From Motacilla alba alba (lineage: Eukaryota; Chordata; Aves; Passeriformes; Motacillidae): DNA of 64,000 nucleotides. The stretch is from positions 33,198,115 to 33,262,114 of the forward strand of contig NC_052018.1 of the NCBI RefSeq assembly GCF_015832195.1, in the 5' to 3' direction. Made by a program: the position numbers and the translations under genes. The notes beneath the pieces are model-generated. The model was not told the DNA's origin. It did no database searches and saw only the letters and a program-made list of their open reading frames with translations. How positions within the stretch are numbered: position 1 is the stretch's first letter; each line of letters begins with the position of its first letter. Shown piece by piece: positions 12,972-25,400 of the stretch.

Positions 12972-13578
12972 ATGCTGTTTCCTGCCACAGGGAACTCTGC
13001 CTCCATGGCCACCAAGACCCCAGCCGAAAAATTTGGGAAGTGTCAGTGTGAGACACACGATTCTAAAAGCATCCTGTACCAGATCCTTAACAAAGAGCAT
13101 GGAAGTGAGACCAAGTGTCACCAGCAGTATTGCAGTCCCCACTGTTCTCCAAGAAGCAAATGCTGCCCTTGTTTGGACAGGAGAGGAGTTGTACTGAGAA
13201 CACCAGAAGCCACATGCAGAAGAGCTTCTGAAGTGCTGTTGAAGACTTCAACTTTTATTAGAAACTTACCTTCTTTTTATCACATGCCTTGGGAGGATCA
13301 GTTTGTCCTCATACAACAGAACTGGGCCCCTCTTTTTGTCCTGGGTATGGCACAAGAAGGAGTGGATTTTGACCTGAGAGAGATTCCAGTCACCAGTTTA
13401 TTGAAACAAATCCTCCTCAATCAGTCTTCAACAGCTATAAATGAACTTGGCAGCTCATCAGCAGGAGCATCTTTCACAGAAGTTCAGAAGATGAAGAATT
13501 TATTGTGGAAATTCTGGGACCTGGACATAAGTGCAAAAGAATATGCCTATCTTAAAGGAATTATTCTTTTTAATTCTG
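12972..13578 (+). CDS. NR0B2: NR0B2 coding exon 1
   Basis: This exon encodes the N-terminus and most of the ligand-binding-like domain. It ends in phase 1 at a G followed by GTAAGT at 13579. Two in-frame starts compete. The ATG at 12972 has G at -3 and C at +4. The ATG at 13005 has T at -3 and G at +4, and its product (MATKTP...) lines up better with the N-terminus of mammalian SHP. Scanning favours 12972 and homology favours 13005. A cysteine-rich patch (C38, C43, C47, C53, C54, C56 in the 275-residue numbering) lies between the first LXXLL-like box and the domain core. Confidence 0.9.
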
Positions 13579-16500
13579 GTAAGTTCTCCCAGAAATTAGA
13601 CAAATGACTATGTGCCTAGAAAGATATTTGACATTTTTTATTTATGTATAGAAAATGTTTCATTTTACTAATTTCTATGAATATAGTTAAATGTTCTCAA
13701 AAACCTGTATTCCATGATTTAACAGTTTTTCTGCCTGATGTGGTTTATTTTGGTTCCTTGGATATGTGCAGTATGTCACCCATTCTAAGCCAAAACAACC
13801 TCTGACAAATTTTAAGCCATAAAGAATTGTGTAACTTCAAACTGACTTCCAGTTCAAAGGTAATACAGCAGCCTCACCCTCACATCACTACAAGGGAGAG
13901 AGGGCACATGGGCACATGATGTATTTTTTAGAAATATTTTAACAAAGGCTTCTTCAGTAACAAGAACACTAGAGAAAATAACCATCTGATTTTCATCAGT
14001 GAGGCAAAAGGATGCTGTGTTGAGGTTACACAGCTTTTATGTATATTTATATAGTTTAGTATCTCTACTTTCAAAGCCTGGGACAGCAAACTAAGACTTC
14101 TGATTGCATCCTCTCACTTCTGATGCCAAGTTCAGGCTCCTTAGGAAGGAAGGTTGCCTCAGTCAGCACCATGGAGTGCATGAGTAACTAAAAGCTGAGC
14201 TCTAAGTCCACTAAAGTAAATGGAAAGACTTATTGACTCCAGCCTGCTCTGGCTCAGATGCCCAGCTCCTTCCACAGCAATCACTGCTGCTGGCTGCACT
14301 GTCAGCAGTGTGCTGTACTTGGGACTGCACCAAAAGGATACTTGAATGCTTCAGTTATTCCATTATATTTCTTGTGGTGGACGGTTTATAGGCTGCTCAA
14401 AGGCTGTGTGACTTCATATTTGTTTCCAATGGGATTCAAATTCTGATCCTTGAGGTGTAATGTCATCCAGATGCTTGGTATTGCCTTGAGTGTCTATGCT
14501 GCAGCATCAAAGCAGAAGAGTTTGTTTCAGTGCAAGCTCTTTTCACAACAAAATCAGGCTAAAAGAAACCACTGTTTTTATCCAGGGGGATGATAAGGGG
14601 AGAAAGGCCTCCTCTGCAGCAGCTTACACAGTTTAACTAGCTGGCATTTTTATTGTCTCTGTGGGTAAAATGCAATATTCACTTAAGGAGAAACAGCAGT
14701 AGCAGGGTTATGTTCTGGATTTGTGCCTCCTAAAGGCCTGCTGCTTCCCCAGGGTGCTGTATGAAAGAGCCAGCAGCCCTCAATGCTGTCTGCAGACACA
14801 TTCCACAGTTTCAGAAATACACTCAGCTCTTAGTTGGGATGACCCTATTCCCTGGAATATTTCTCCATGAGCTGCAGAAGGCAGCCTGGAGAACATCAGT
14901 TAAGCTTAGATTCAGTTAAGCCTCCGTATAAAACAGAGTCACCATCTAAGTCTGGGCTGAAACATGTACTCAGGGCTTACACACAGCCCAAATTACCCTT
15001 TGCTGTAAACAAATCTGTACAGCTGTTTCACAACTACTGCTCTCAATAATTTTTCAACACTTTCCACCAAACTCAGAAAATGTTTTCTATATATTTGCAA
15101 CACATTTTCAAACTTTTCAAGTTTTGGCTTGATGTTCGGCAAAATGCTACTATTTTTGCAGGCCTCAGTTCTAAAAGGCTTTCAGGAAGCCACCAGCAGT
15201 GACAATGGTAAACTAACTCTCTTTTGGATTACGGAGTACCTCATTACCACCCTTAATGTTTTACTTCTGTTGGGACCACCAAAACTGACTGAAGCAATGA
15301 GGAGAGGCCAGGACCAGAGCAGTCCAGAGCTGGGTCATGAGCTGGAGTTCAACAGGACATCCAGGCATGCAGCTATAGCAGCCACCACTTGGATAAGAAG
15401 CAAGACAACTCTGCAAAGCTTTGCTTGTACCCTGAGTGATCTCTTGTGGCACAGACATTGTGCTTACTATGATTAGAAAAATCCCTTTGGCAAGAGGGTG
15501 GCAGGCAGGATGATGGAGTGTAGGTCCTCCTATAAGAATTAAAAATGCTTTGAGTTGGAAGGGACCCTAAATATCATCTAATCCAACCCCTCTGCCATTG
15601 GAAAGGACACCTTCCACTAGACCAGGCTCCTCCAAGCCCCATCCAGCCTGGCCTTCTGGCCAGCCCCTGGGGCTGTGGCATTCACAACATCTCTGGGCAA
15701 GCTGTTCCAATACCTCACCACCCTCACAGTAAAGGATTTCTGCCTACACATCTGACCTAAGCCTACCTACCTTCTTTCAGTTCAAGGCCATTTCCTCTTC
15801 TCCTATCATTATAGCCCCCTGTAAAAAGTCCCTGTCCGGCTTTCTTGTAAAGCCCCTTTAGGTACTGGAAGGCTGCTCTAAGGTCTTTCCAAAGCCCCTT
15901 CTTCTCCAGGCTGAACAGCCCCAACTCTGTTAGCCTGTGTTCATAGGAGAGGTGCTCCAGCCCTCTGATCATTTTCAGGGCCCACCTCTGGAGTCGTTCC
16001 AGCAAGTCCATGTCCTTCTTACGCTGAGGGCCCCAGAAATAACAAAAAAATAATAACAACAGAATCTGTGCAGCACCTCTGTGTGAGAGGCTCTGGCTGG
16101 GTTACTGATTGACCACATCCGGGCCAGCAAGAACCTGCAAAGAAGAAATAGTGCACCAGCCCCTGAGGGGAAACCGGCACCTTGCATCAACAGAATCCAG
16201 AGTCTCCAGAGCATATTGGCATCCCCACTCTTCCCAGGAGCTTATTCTGGGTGGCTTTGGAGCTGTGTCAGTCTCTGTGGGTGAAGGATCTCGCTGCAAG
16301 GCCTTCTCTGCTTGGACCCAGGCAATAAGTCAAAAGAAGGAGCAGGTAGGACTGTTCTGCCACACAGAAACAACACAGAGTGATGTGAAGACATTTTTGT
16401 GTTTTTGACAGTTGTCTGAAGAGCGATTGGGACTGCACAGTGAAGAGATGGGAACAGTGAAAAGCAGTGCTGTTATTATATCAGTGCCATACATATACAT

Positions 16501-18257
16501 ATTTATGAATATATTTTTGAATATATTAATATTCAAAAATTCCATCAAGGCTGTGACAGGGCTTCTGTTTTTTTTAAAAAAAGGATACTTTTAAGATGTT
16601 TACAGTTCAGCTGGAAACACATGTTTAACTGAATATTATTACAACATATCTCACAACAAGAAGTGTCTCATAATATGTAAATTAAAACCAGTATTTGGTT
16701 ACATAGAAAAGAAGACCAAATGGGGAAATTAAGTATATTTGAAGAGACATAAACTATTGCAGCTTCATCCTGAATCCACAAAATCCTGACAATTTCCTTT
16801 CCATGAAAAATCTAACATTTGGAACCATCCTCACAGCTTGCAGCTGCTGGTAATCCTGGGGGAGATGATGACTTTTGCAAACACTTAATTTCTGGCTAGC
16901 CTGGTTGCAGGTTTGGCTGAGGCTTCTTCTCCTCTGGCAGTGATGTCTAGGAAGAAGAGAGTTACTGAAGTCTGACAACAGTCAGCCAGTTACAGACTGA
17001 AGGAAACACAGCCAGGTTGGTTTTGCCCTGGTACAAGACACGAGGCAATAATGCTGAACTTCCCACACTGAAATGAATGATACTGTGTGAAACACACCTG
17101 GTGTGAGCTATTCAGATTCTATTCCAGGGAGGTATGGGGTCAGTCACTGTAAAAGTTGCCAAGTAGTGTGTTTTACCCTCTATCCAGACTACAACAATTC
17201 TAGGAGAAAAAAGATATCCTTAGAGAGTGAGGAGAGGAGGCAACAGGTTGCTGAGAGCTACATAAGAAGGCAATCCCTCCAGAGGCAAAGCAGGAACGCC
17301 GTGTGTCCTTAGCACTGAATTCTGGCACCCACAAACACCCTCAGTGAGCCAGCAGGTGACATACTATGGGAGGTATGCGACTGAGGCTCAAGACCATGAC
17401 TCCACAGGGCAAAGACCTCTCCTCCTCTTGCTGAGGCACTCCTCTTGCTCTTTTCAGACTGTAAATGAAAATACCTAGATAGTATGATGAACCACAGTGC
17501 CCCAGCTTAATATGGTAAGCAGAGGCAATAATAGGATACAGGTGGGGCTGGGTGTACTAGAAACCTGCATCTTCAGGCTTCTAGCCTGCTCACTGCTCCA
17601 AACCATCATCTCCATCTCCTGGCGTTATCTAGGTAGGGTAGATTAGAGCTGGAATATTTCCACCTGCCCAGACTACCATCTCAGCATCATTTGGTGGGTA
17701 GACAACACTACAAAACTTCTTCTCTATCTGTACTGAGTCAAAATTACCTGCTGTTGCCATTTCAAAGCTGGATTTTAATGTAATGGGCTAGATTCCAATG
17801 TGATTACAATGCTGGCCAATGCTCATACAAATTATTGAGCTACACATGCCTTCTTTTTCCAAAAAGTATGTTTAGGAAGTGTTTATTTTTTTTCCATGGA
17901 TAAAGTAGTCCTATAAACCAAAAATCCAGACACCCATCATTACAAAAGGCACAGAAGAGAAATGTTTACTCAGGATTTGTTATTTTACTTTTTGTTTTGA
18001 CAGAATGTCATGTCCTGAAATGTCTCCCTTATGTACAATCACTGCAGCAGGAAGCTCAGAAAACCCTGATGGAGTTTATCTCAACAATGTTTCATGGAAG
18101 CCTCAGCAGGTTTGCTTCAATTCTTCAGCTAATCACATCTCTTCGAGACATTGATGCAGATGCTATTGAAGAGCTCTTCTTCAGGCCCATCCTAGGAAAG
18201 GCCACCCTAAGTGTACTACTTCTAGAAACCCTCTATATCAAGCCAGACTGGCTTTGA
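12972..18257 (+). CDS. NR0B2: NR0B2 (SHP)-like orphan nuclear receptor, complete two-exon gene
   Basis: The coding sequence joins 12972-13578 to 18004-18257 and gives 286 residues from the first ATG, or 275 from the in-frame ATG at 13005; human SHP has 257. The 275-residue numbering is used below. There is no zinc-finger DNA-binding domain. A short N-terminus with an LXXLL-like box (LYQIL, 24-28) leads directly into a ligand-binding-like domain with RNLPSF (86-91), a second box LLKQIL (132-137), KEYAYLKG (178-185) and the family signature FFRP (250-253). Known for the family: SHP and DAX1 repress other nuclear receptors by occupying their coactivator grooves and recruiting corepressors, in the nucleus and partly the cytoplasm. 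Stretches such as RNLPSF and W.PLF.LG.AQ are closer to SHP than to DAX1 as I remember them. The single intron falls just after the ILFN motif, as in SHP. The frame is intact. A separate NR0B paralogue is the main alternative. Confidence 0.88.
15535..16040 (-). mobile_element. CR1 LINE 3' part with end of reverse-transcriptase ORF, antisense
   Basis: The minus strand reads open for about 90 codons and contains ERLQRWALKMIRGLEHLSYE, ELGLFSLEKKGL, AAFQYLKGLYKK and RGNGLELKEGR, the conserved end of CR1 ORF2, followed by a CR1 3' UTR. It lies in the NR0B2 intron. The frame is a relic of the element, not a host gene. Confidence 0.93.
16513..16540. repeat. AT-rich 12-bp hairpin
   Basis: ATTTTTGAATAT-type left arm (16513-16524) and ATATTCAAAAAT right arm (16529-16540) with loop ATTA. 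Confidence 0.85.
18004..18257 (+). CDS. NR0B2: NR0B2 coding exon 2 with stop
   Basis: The acceptor reads TTTTGACAG, and the exon begins AATGTCATG. Joining its first two bases to the last G of exon 1 gives GAA and continues the frame to TGA at 18255-18257. It encodes the C-terminal helices, including DADAIEELFFRP and the final helix region ATLSVLLLETLYIKPDWL. The open frame runs back across the acceptor to 17997, but that upstream part is intronic. Six bases of polypyrimidine and the AG fit a normal U2 acceptor. Confidence 0.9.
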
Positions 18258-18258
18258 A

Positions 18259-18327
18259 AATAAATGACATCTGAGCAATAAAATATTTCATTTTGAAGAG
18301 ATGAGAGAATATTATGAGCTAAATAAA
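18259..18327 (+). terminator. NR0B2 polyadenylation signals
   Basis: AATAAA hexamers occur at 18259-18264 (two bases after the stop codon), 18277-18282 and 18322-18327. They imply a very short 3' UTR, probably under 100 bases. Which one is used cannot be seen. Confidence 0.6.
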
Positions 18328-19144
18328 TGCATTTCAAGCAAATCATTGATGCATATTTGTAAGCCATATATGCTTCAACGATGAAGTAATTTTGTAACAT
18401 TTTAGAATTAAAGGCAGAGAATATTAAGCATTTCATGAAACTGTGTGCTTTAAAAAACCCTTAGTCCAAGTATTTAAAGATTGTCTAGGAGCACCAGCAT
18501 ACTTTCCAGTTGTGCTAGGTTCAACTGTACTATTTCTAGTGAGCATTTTTCCAGCTGTTTATACTTTATGCTTTTGGCTTTAAGGAACAGGGGCAATGTT
18601 AAATTTTATTCAGTTGAAGATAGATACATAAAAGGCTGGTCAATGGTAAAATCAGCATAAATCCTTCCTTTCCCCAGTCCCTTTTCTGTTCCACTGAGGA
18701 CTCTAGTCCTTGGCTGTAATTGCTGGATGGAACTCCCCCTTACTAACTGCTTTCTTACAGGTTCTTTTCTAAGTCTTGCAGCAAACTGTGGGCATTAAAT
18801 CCCTCTCCCATTATTTACAAAGTCCTTCCCTAACTAAGGAACTAAACAACATGAATCAAAAATTTGTTGACTGGACAAGAGGCATTGTTCACGATTGTTT
18901 CCAGAATAGGAATAACAAAGGCTGAAAGTTATTACTGTGTCATGCCATAAGCGGCAGAACTCATGTAGCCCAGTTTCCTACACATTTAAGACCTTTTCCC
19001 TTTAGCCCTGCCTGCACCCTTCTATAATTACCCTCACTTCCTTCCAAATAGATGTCAGATATTCCTTGGACAGCAGAAATGCTAAGATATGGTTTCCTAC
19101 AGATGTGTACAATCTGTTCCTCCATCTCTCACTGCAAGAGAGAG

Positions 19145-19172
19145 ATGTTTCCACCTCCATGTTTCCACCTCC
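19145..19172. repeat. 14-base perfect tandem duplication
   Basis: ATGTTTCCACCTCC occurs twice without a gap. Confidence 0.95.
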
Positions 19173-20491
19173 AAATGCACTATGGCATGCCCCAAAAATG
19201 TCTCTGTCTCCTACCCATCTGGTTGGAGAAGAGGCAGCACGTGTTGGGGTGGATGCCAAATGATGTGTGTGCTGACTGCCCATCTGTCAAGATGAAAAAA
19301 ACACTGAGCTTATTTATACTTCAGCTGCAACAGTGGAAGCTATTTGTATCCATTTCCTGTCCCACTCCTTTCGCAATGGTTTCCATGAAACTTAAGGGAA
19401 TTTATTTCCGAGTTTTTTCAGTAGCGTATCCAGCCTAGTTTTGCTTGGCAAGAGGGCTCATACTCACCAAATGGGGGCTGACAGACACGTAGACAAGACA
19501 GCACAACAAAGAGTATGACAGCTTAGAATTCCTTAGAATGTCAAGCTAAAGCCAAAAGAAAGAGAACTTGTTAATATATATATGAAATATATATATATGT
19601 AAAAATGCACATCAACAGAGATGGATGTTGAAAGGACTTCTAGAAGTCAAACAACTAAGGAAAAAAAGAAATTTAAATAATAATAAGAGTTTAGTACCTA
19701 TCAATTTTGACAAAAGAACATACATTTTTCCCCCTTTTTGTTAAATGAGGAGTAAATTGCAAAAATCAAGGGAAAGAAGCAAACCCCAAACAAGACAAAC
19801 CAATTAAGCCCCCTGGTAGTAGTGATCACAGAAGTAACAATCTCTACAGTAAACACAACTCACCTTCCTATGTCCCTAAGCTAACTAAACCTTTCAGAAC
19901 TGCAGATTTTTTGACTGATATTTTCCATGGAAAGCCCGCAGAGTAGACGTTTCCAGTAGCTTTTCTTTTGTTAAAAAGGTTCAATAGTACTACCAACAGA
20001 TCTGCTGCAGTGCAGGGTAACAGGACATTCCATGGTGAGTTGTTTGTGACGCTGAATGAAAGCTTTAGTTCCAGATATTTGTTTTTTGTCTGTTCTTAAG
20101 ATTTAAGCAAGCAGAATACATCCAAAACTGGCATTTATACATTTGATATCTACGACATCATTTGGTAGCAGACATATGAGCTCAAACATCTCCCAAGTCC
20201 TATAAGCTTCCACCTCTACTACAGATGCTCCACTTGCTCCCAGACAGTGCAGCACCAGCTGGGCTAGAAGGAGCAGGGCTCAGCTGGCCTTGCACATGCA
20301 GCAGCTTCTGCAATGGAAAAGGGAAGAAGGGCTATGCTCTCATCTCAGTGCTCCCACTGCTGTGTAGAGAGGGGAAGGAATACCCTCAGCTCAGTGGGAA
20401 GAGTGAGGAATTTTAGAAAGAAGTAAAATGTACGGAAAATATGTAAAATGAAAAAACAGTCATGGGGGCTTAGAGAAAGGAGCAAAAAGGC

Positions 20492-20529
20492 CAAACAAAC
20501 AAACAACAACAACAACAACAAAAAAAAAA
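20492..20529. repeat. (CAAA)n/(CAA)n microsatellite with A run
   Basis: CAAA units pass into CAA units and end in a run of A. Confidence 0.9.
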
Positions 20530-21390
20530 GGGGGACGAGAGGGACAGAAGCAGCTTATTAATAGAGCTCATTTCTGTGTAGAATCCAGCTTACCTTCATA
20601 AGTCAAAGGCCTGCTTAATGAGTCACCAACAACCTGAACCCAGGACATGGTTCATGGCTCTGTAGCCTGAATTTCAGGCTAATGAGAGCACACCAGACAG
20701 TCTCTGCTCACAGCTTTATTATAAAAAATCTGTTCAAGGTCTTTGACTTTATCTACATTTACAACAGCTTCAAATCAGCTCTCCTTGAATTGGAGGGCAT
20801 GATGCCAACAAGTCCCATGGCTTGGCTCACCTGGAAGACAATGCTGTACTTGACGATGATTCTATTAGCCTGGTGTGAGTCTCTGTAACCATGTCTGAAA
20901 AGAGTGCCTAGTGCTCCACAGGGAAGATTGTGGTCAACATCTTGGATTTGCAAGATGACTTCACCTTCTATCATGAAGGCAAATACTAGGCTTCAAATGG
21001 AACTCCCACAAGATCTGATACTCAGGGATCTCACCTCACTGTGTTTGAATACAAGATTCTTCAGAAGATCAACAGATCTTATCTTGGTATACTGTTCAAA
21101 GGGGCTGAGATACCACTGTCTTGCTGAGGACAGAGTAAGAACATGTATTTACTGTATTTAAGCGTCACATGAAGCTGGAGGCTGTGCAGGTACAAGAAAC
21201 TGGCAGGAACAGGAGAGGTGAGGGATTGTGAGCAGAGGTCAGGAGCAAAAACAGGAGCTCTCCCTGGAAAGTGGAAAGACACAGCACCAGACAGCGCTTA
21301 GAAGTCAATGGAAATAATGCATTGGAATGAAGAAGCAGAGACAGAAATGAACAGAAGGTGAGAGAATGACAACAGAAAATCCCTACTCCA

Positions 21391-21456
21391 GGAAAAAAAA
21401 AAAAGAAAAAGAGAGAGAAAGAGGGAGAGACAGGGAGAGAGAAGCAATGAAGAAAG
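21391..21456. repeat. Purine-only GA-rich tract
   Basis: About 65 bases of A and G, with only two interruptions by C up to about 21445. Confidence 0.85.
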
Positions 21457-22405
21457 TTTTGTCACCACATTATTTAGCTTCTGGGATTGAAAACAGGAGC
21501 ACTGTTTCTCCAGCTGTGAAATCCACCAATCCACCACGACATGTGTATCCATCCCCCTCTAGCGCCCAGGAGATGACAGTATTGGCATCACCTCGAGCGT
21601 GAGCTTAGCTGCTGGAAGTGTGCCACATAAAGCACCTACCGCTGCTGATGACCCAGGCAGAGCTTTCACTCAGGGACACCTCTCCTCTCCCGTTGCTGAC
21701 TTGCTCAAAATAGTGTATGGCAATATTTTTAAGTTGTTAGAAAAAAATCTACATTTGCAAAATCAAGAATGAAAAAGCAAATTCAAATTGCTTGTGAAAT
21801 CTTACTCCAGCCTCCTTCTGAATATGATCATAAACTCTTTTCATGACCTGATTGCAAACTCCTGTGGTTTCCCCTCAGGACTCCCTGCCTTACTTGGGGC
21901 AAAGAATAGCCTGTGTGTTCTGTGGGAATTTGTTATGACTGTGCAATGGAGGAGGCTGCTGTCAGCTAAGGCTCAGCTGCTTTTGTTGCAGCACCATCAT
22001 TGCAGAACCTGAACTAAAATAGATCTGCAGTGCCAGAAACAATGCTTTTACAGTGAAATTGGTTGAATGACACATTTTGGAGTGTGGGCAAGCCACATAA
22101 ATTGAAGTGGCATTATTCCAGAGTGGTATTGTCCCAGAAAAAGGCTGCGGCTAACAGTGTTAACTGGAATAAAAGGTTATAGTTTTTCACAGTGGCAAAC
22201 ACAAGAGCTGGGAAAGGGTAGATTGCAGAAGTCAGTAGGCTCTCACAAGTTACAATCCAGGTCACAACAGGCTGTGTCTCATGCTTTCAAAATTATGTAT
22301 AGTGCTGTAAACAGTGAAAAATCGGTCTGTGCACACCTGAAGTGCAGGAAGCTTTCATCAACTCTAATCTAGGTGTTTTCATTCCTCCTTTGTAAAAAGA
22401 AGTGG

Positions 22406-22420
22406 TAATAATAATAATAA
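22406..22420. repeat. (TAA)5 microsatellite
   Basis: Five perfect trinucleotides. Confidence 0.9.
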
Positions 22421-25400
22421 TGCCTTCCTTTTTTGACACATCTTTGAAGATTTTAATCGGTGTTTGTAAAGAGCTAGAAAATACTGTACTTGAGAACATG
22501 AGGGAATCCCATGGAAAATTAATAAATTCATTGTTCTATGCTAAACTGAGCAGCACACAGTAAAGCAACACAGACGCCTACACACTACAGGGAAAGGATA
22601 AATAAAGAAGATATTGAAGATCAAGCTTTAGTAAGCACCAGGTAAGGCTGTGGTCTAGTAGCAAAAGTAACATGACATTTCCAGTGGTGGGATCCATCTT
22701 GCAAGATAGTCACTTGCACTCTCTAGGACATGGAGAGGACATGCTCTGAGGGAGATATGCCTCCCTTCTCTCAGACACCTGCCTTAGTTTTAGATGAATC
22801 ACACCATGAAGCGCTTTACTTCTGCCTGTTGGTACAGCTAAGGAGCTCACCTGATCATTTGAGACTCACTGCCTAACTTTCACGCAGTAAAAATGAGATT
22901 AATCCTACCTCTATGGCATATACAGAAGCGGTCTGGATCTGGTTTGCACCTGCAATATTAACTTTAATGTCTTCTAATTAATGTCAGAAACATGCTTGGA
23001 TTTGCAATCCTGACCATTACACAGAAGGTTTTGGACTTATGCTTTCAGCTTAACATGCACTTCTAATTACAAAAACCTGATATAGGCTTGGAAACAAAGA
23101 TAATTCTGTGATTTTATTCACCTGCCCATAAATGACTAAGAAGGCACACACAGGACATCACATTTATAAATCTATGTCCTATCTATACTACTATATTAAT
23201 ATTTCTATGGAGTTCTTTTAGTTTGGCTGGGTTTTTTGTTTTTCCTGTGGAATGCCTTTCTTACCTCTTTTGCAAAAACAAAGGCATTTCCTTCAAAACC
23301 TAAAATTTCACTTTTGCTAGAAAGCACTTGCAAGCCATAATCTCAGATATAATTTTATTTGCAGACAGGGCACGATTATGTGAAATGTGCAGTTCTCCAC
23401 TTCATATTAATAGAGGCACACAAGGAAATATATGCTCCTTTTCTATCACAGGTCTGCTGAAAAAAGCAGCCTGGCACAGGAGAAAAAATGGAGTCAAGTT
23501 TGTACAATAAATGCATAGTCTAAAAAAGCATCAATTCCTGTAATGAAAAAAAGGGTCTCATTGAAGCCAGTGTTACTATTTGTGCATAAAACCTCAATCT
23601 TTCCCAGTAGTCTAGGAGAGAGGAGGGTGAGTCAGTAGTTTGGTTTTGCTTGGGCTTGTTATCAACTGTTGTCCTTATGAGACTGTGATTTTGAAAGTAC
23701 AAGTTGTCATTCTTCCTGTGTTCTCTCTCTCTGCCGGGAGGGGTAGCAGAAATGTTGCAAGATGAAGCACTCCACATCTCACCTAAGATAAGAGCATCTT
23801 CATCAAAGGAAGACGGCCACAGCTATCTGCAAGTAATCTCACGAGCCAAGAATGCAAAACTTCAAGTAGCGTGGGAATGGTCCCATTCCAGTCACAGCGG
23901 AAACAGTGCAACCCACGCACACTCATAACCATAGATTTTTCCAGGAGGGAAAAATGGAAATCTAGTGGGAAAAATAAAGGTTTTGTTTGTGCAGGTGACC
24001 ACACAGTGAAGGGTCCAAAATTCTTTCCTTACCACGATCTTACTAACAATGAAAAGTAATCTGCCAAACACCTGCAACAGACAAATGTTTGCTTCCAAAT
24101 ATGCAAATATCAGCTGCTGCCTTGGAAGATATCTTAATGCAGTAGATGGCTGTGGCCACTGCAGCATGAGCAGGAGGTTGCACATCTGTTGAGGAGCAAT
24201 GCAGCTCCTGGGAGCAAGACACAAAGTATGATGACAGACAAGGAAGGGATACTCTAGGAGGAAAAGAGCACCATCTCCACTGTGCAGCATTGTCTAGGAA
24301 CTCAACACAACTGGGAGGGCAACCAAAGATGTAAGGGCAAGTTGTCATTCCTGGTGACATGGCGGTGTATCAGACTAGTCTGCCACAAAACACCACATTG
24401 TCATATAAAAGTGACACCAGAGATGTTACACGTGGCTCTTGCTGCTGTGGCACCCTGGACCATGCTGCTGTGGCCCCCTGGACTGGCACTTCTTCTGGGA
24501 TCTTGAGTTCCCTCAGTCCTGCCACATCACCCTGTACAGTCCCTGCATCCCTAATCTACGTAGTTTTCACACTCTTCTGAGGCACTGAACATGTGAGCTC
24601 TACACAGCCTTCTGAGGGTGTATGGATAGGTGTGGACTCCCTCGCCCACACTCCAAGTTAGGTGAAAGCAAGCCAGTTCAGATCTGAAAGTCATGTATTT
24701 GCACAGATTTAACAACTTGGGTACAGCCCTGGGCCACTCCAGCTACATAGATTCCAGAAGTGGGTGGCATCCAGTTGGCTTGGAAAGTGAGTGAGGCAAA
24801 TGTGTGTCTGTCTGCACCTGTCCTGGTCAATACATATGAGTCAACAGCATCATTATTAGGAAAATAAGATTAGGGCAGGGACTAGGAAGGTCCACCTACA
24901 AGATTCAATCTGGTCTCTCTCATCGTGGATATCAATTGTGTAGATGATTGCATCCCCAAATTTATCAAGCTCCACCTGAAGATAATCTAGGATGTGCTTG
25001 CATACCCTGTTCCTAATAGGACAGCATGTAATGGGACAGAGCCTCCTGATCCAATGGCTAGGAACTTTCTGATTCCAGAAGTTTCTAATTCCAATTCCAG
25101 ATACTAACATTTTATTAAATGCATCTTCTTTCTGCTACCAGTATCAATTCAAATTGCTTTTCTCACTCAAGGTGTTGGATATCCAAGATGTATGTAGACA
25201 ACAGTGGCGTTCCCTAGCCACCTGCCTCTGGCAGCACCACCTGCCATCCCTACTCTGATAGTTTGCAACTTCTGGTCCACATCTCACTCTCTTGTTTTTG
25301 ACTGACGAGCTAACATTATGCTCACTTGACCTCTCTGATAAAACTCTTTGATACAGAGGTGAATCTCAGATTTACTTCCATCTGTTCTCTCCTTCACCTA

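Larger units (their letters stand above)
13579..18003 (+). other. NR0B2 intron
   Basis: This is a 4.4 kb GT-AG intron, phase 1. It holds an antisense CR1 fragment (15535-16040), a short AT-rich hairpin (16513-16540) and otherwise unremarkable DNA. A 115-codon plus-strand open frame at 15129-15476 has no recognisable domain and I do not regard it as a gene. Confidence 0.8.

Noticed and set aside
12822..13142. A minus-strand open frame opposite NR0B2 exon 1
   Set aside because: It is a shadow of the real exon and promoter on the other strand.
15129..15476. A 115-codon plus-strand open frame in the NR0B2 intron
   Set aside because: No domain, no good splice context, and no continuation of the NR0B2 frame.
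15763..16059. A 98-codon minus-strand open frame with clear protein similarity
   Set aside because: It is the end of the CR1 reverse-transcriptase ORF and is annotated as a mobile element, not a host gene.
23892..24290. A 132-codon minus-strand open frame
   Set aside because: It has no recognisable domain, and overlapping frames on both strands are equally open.
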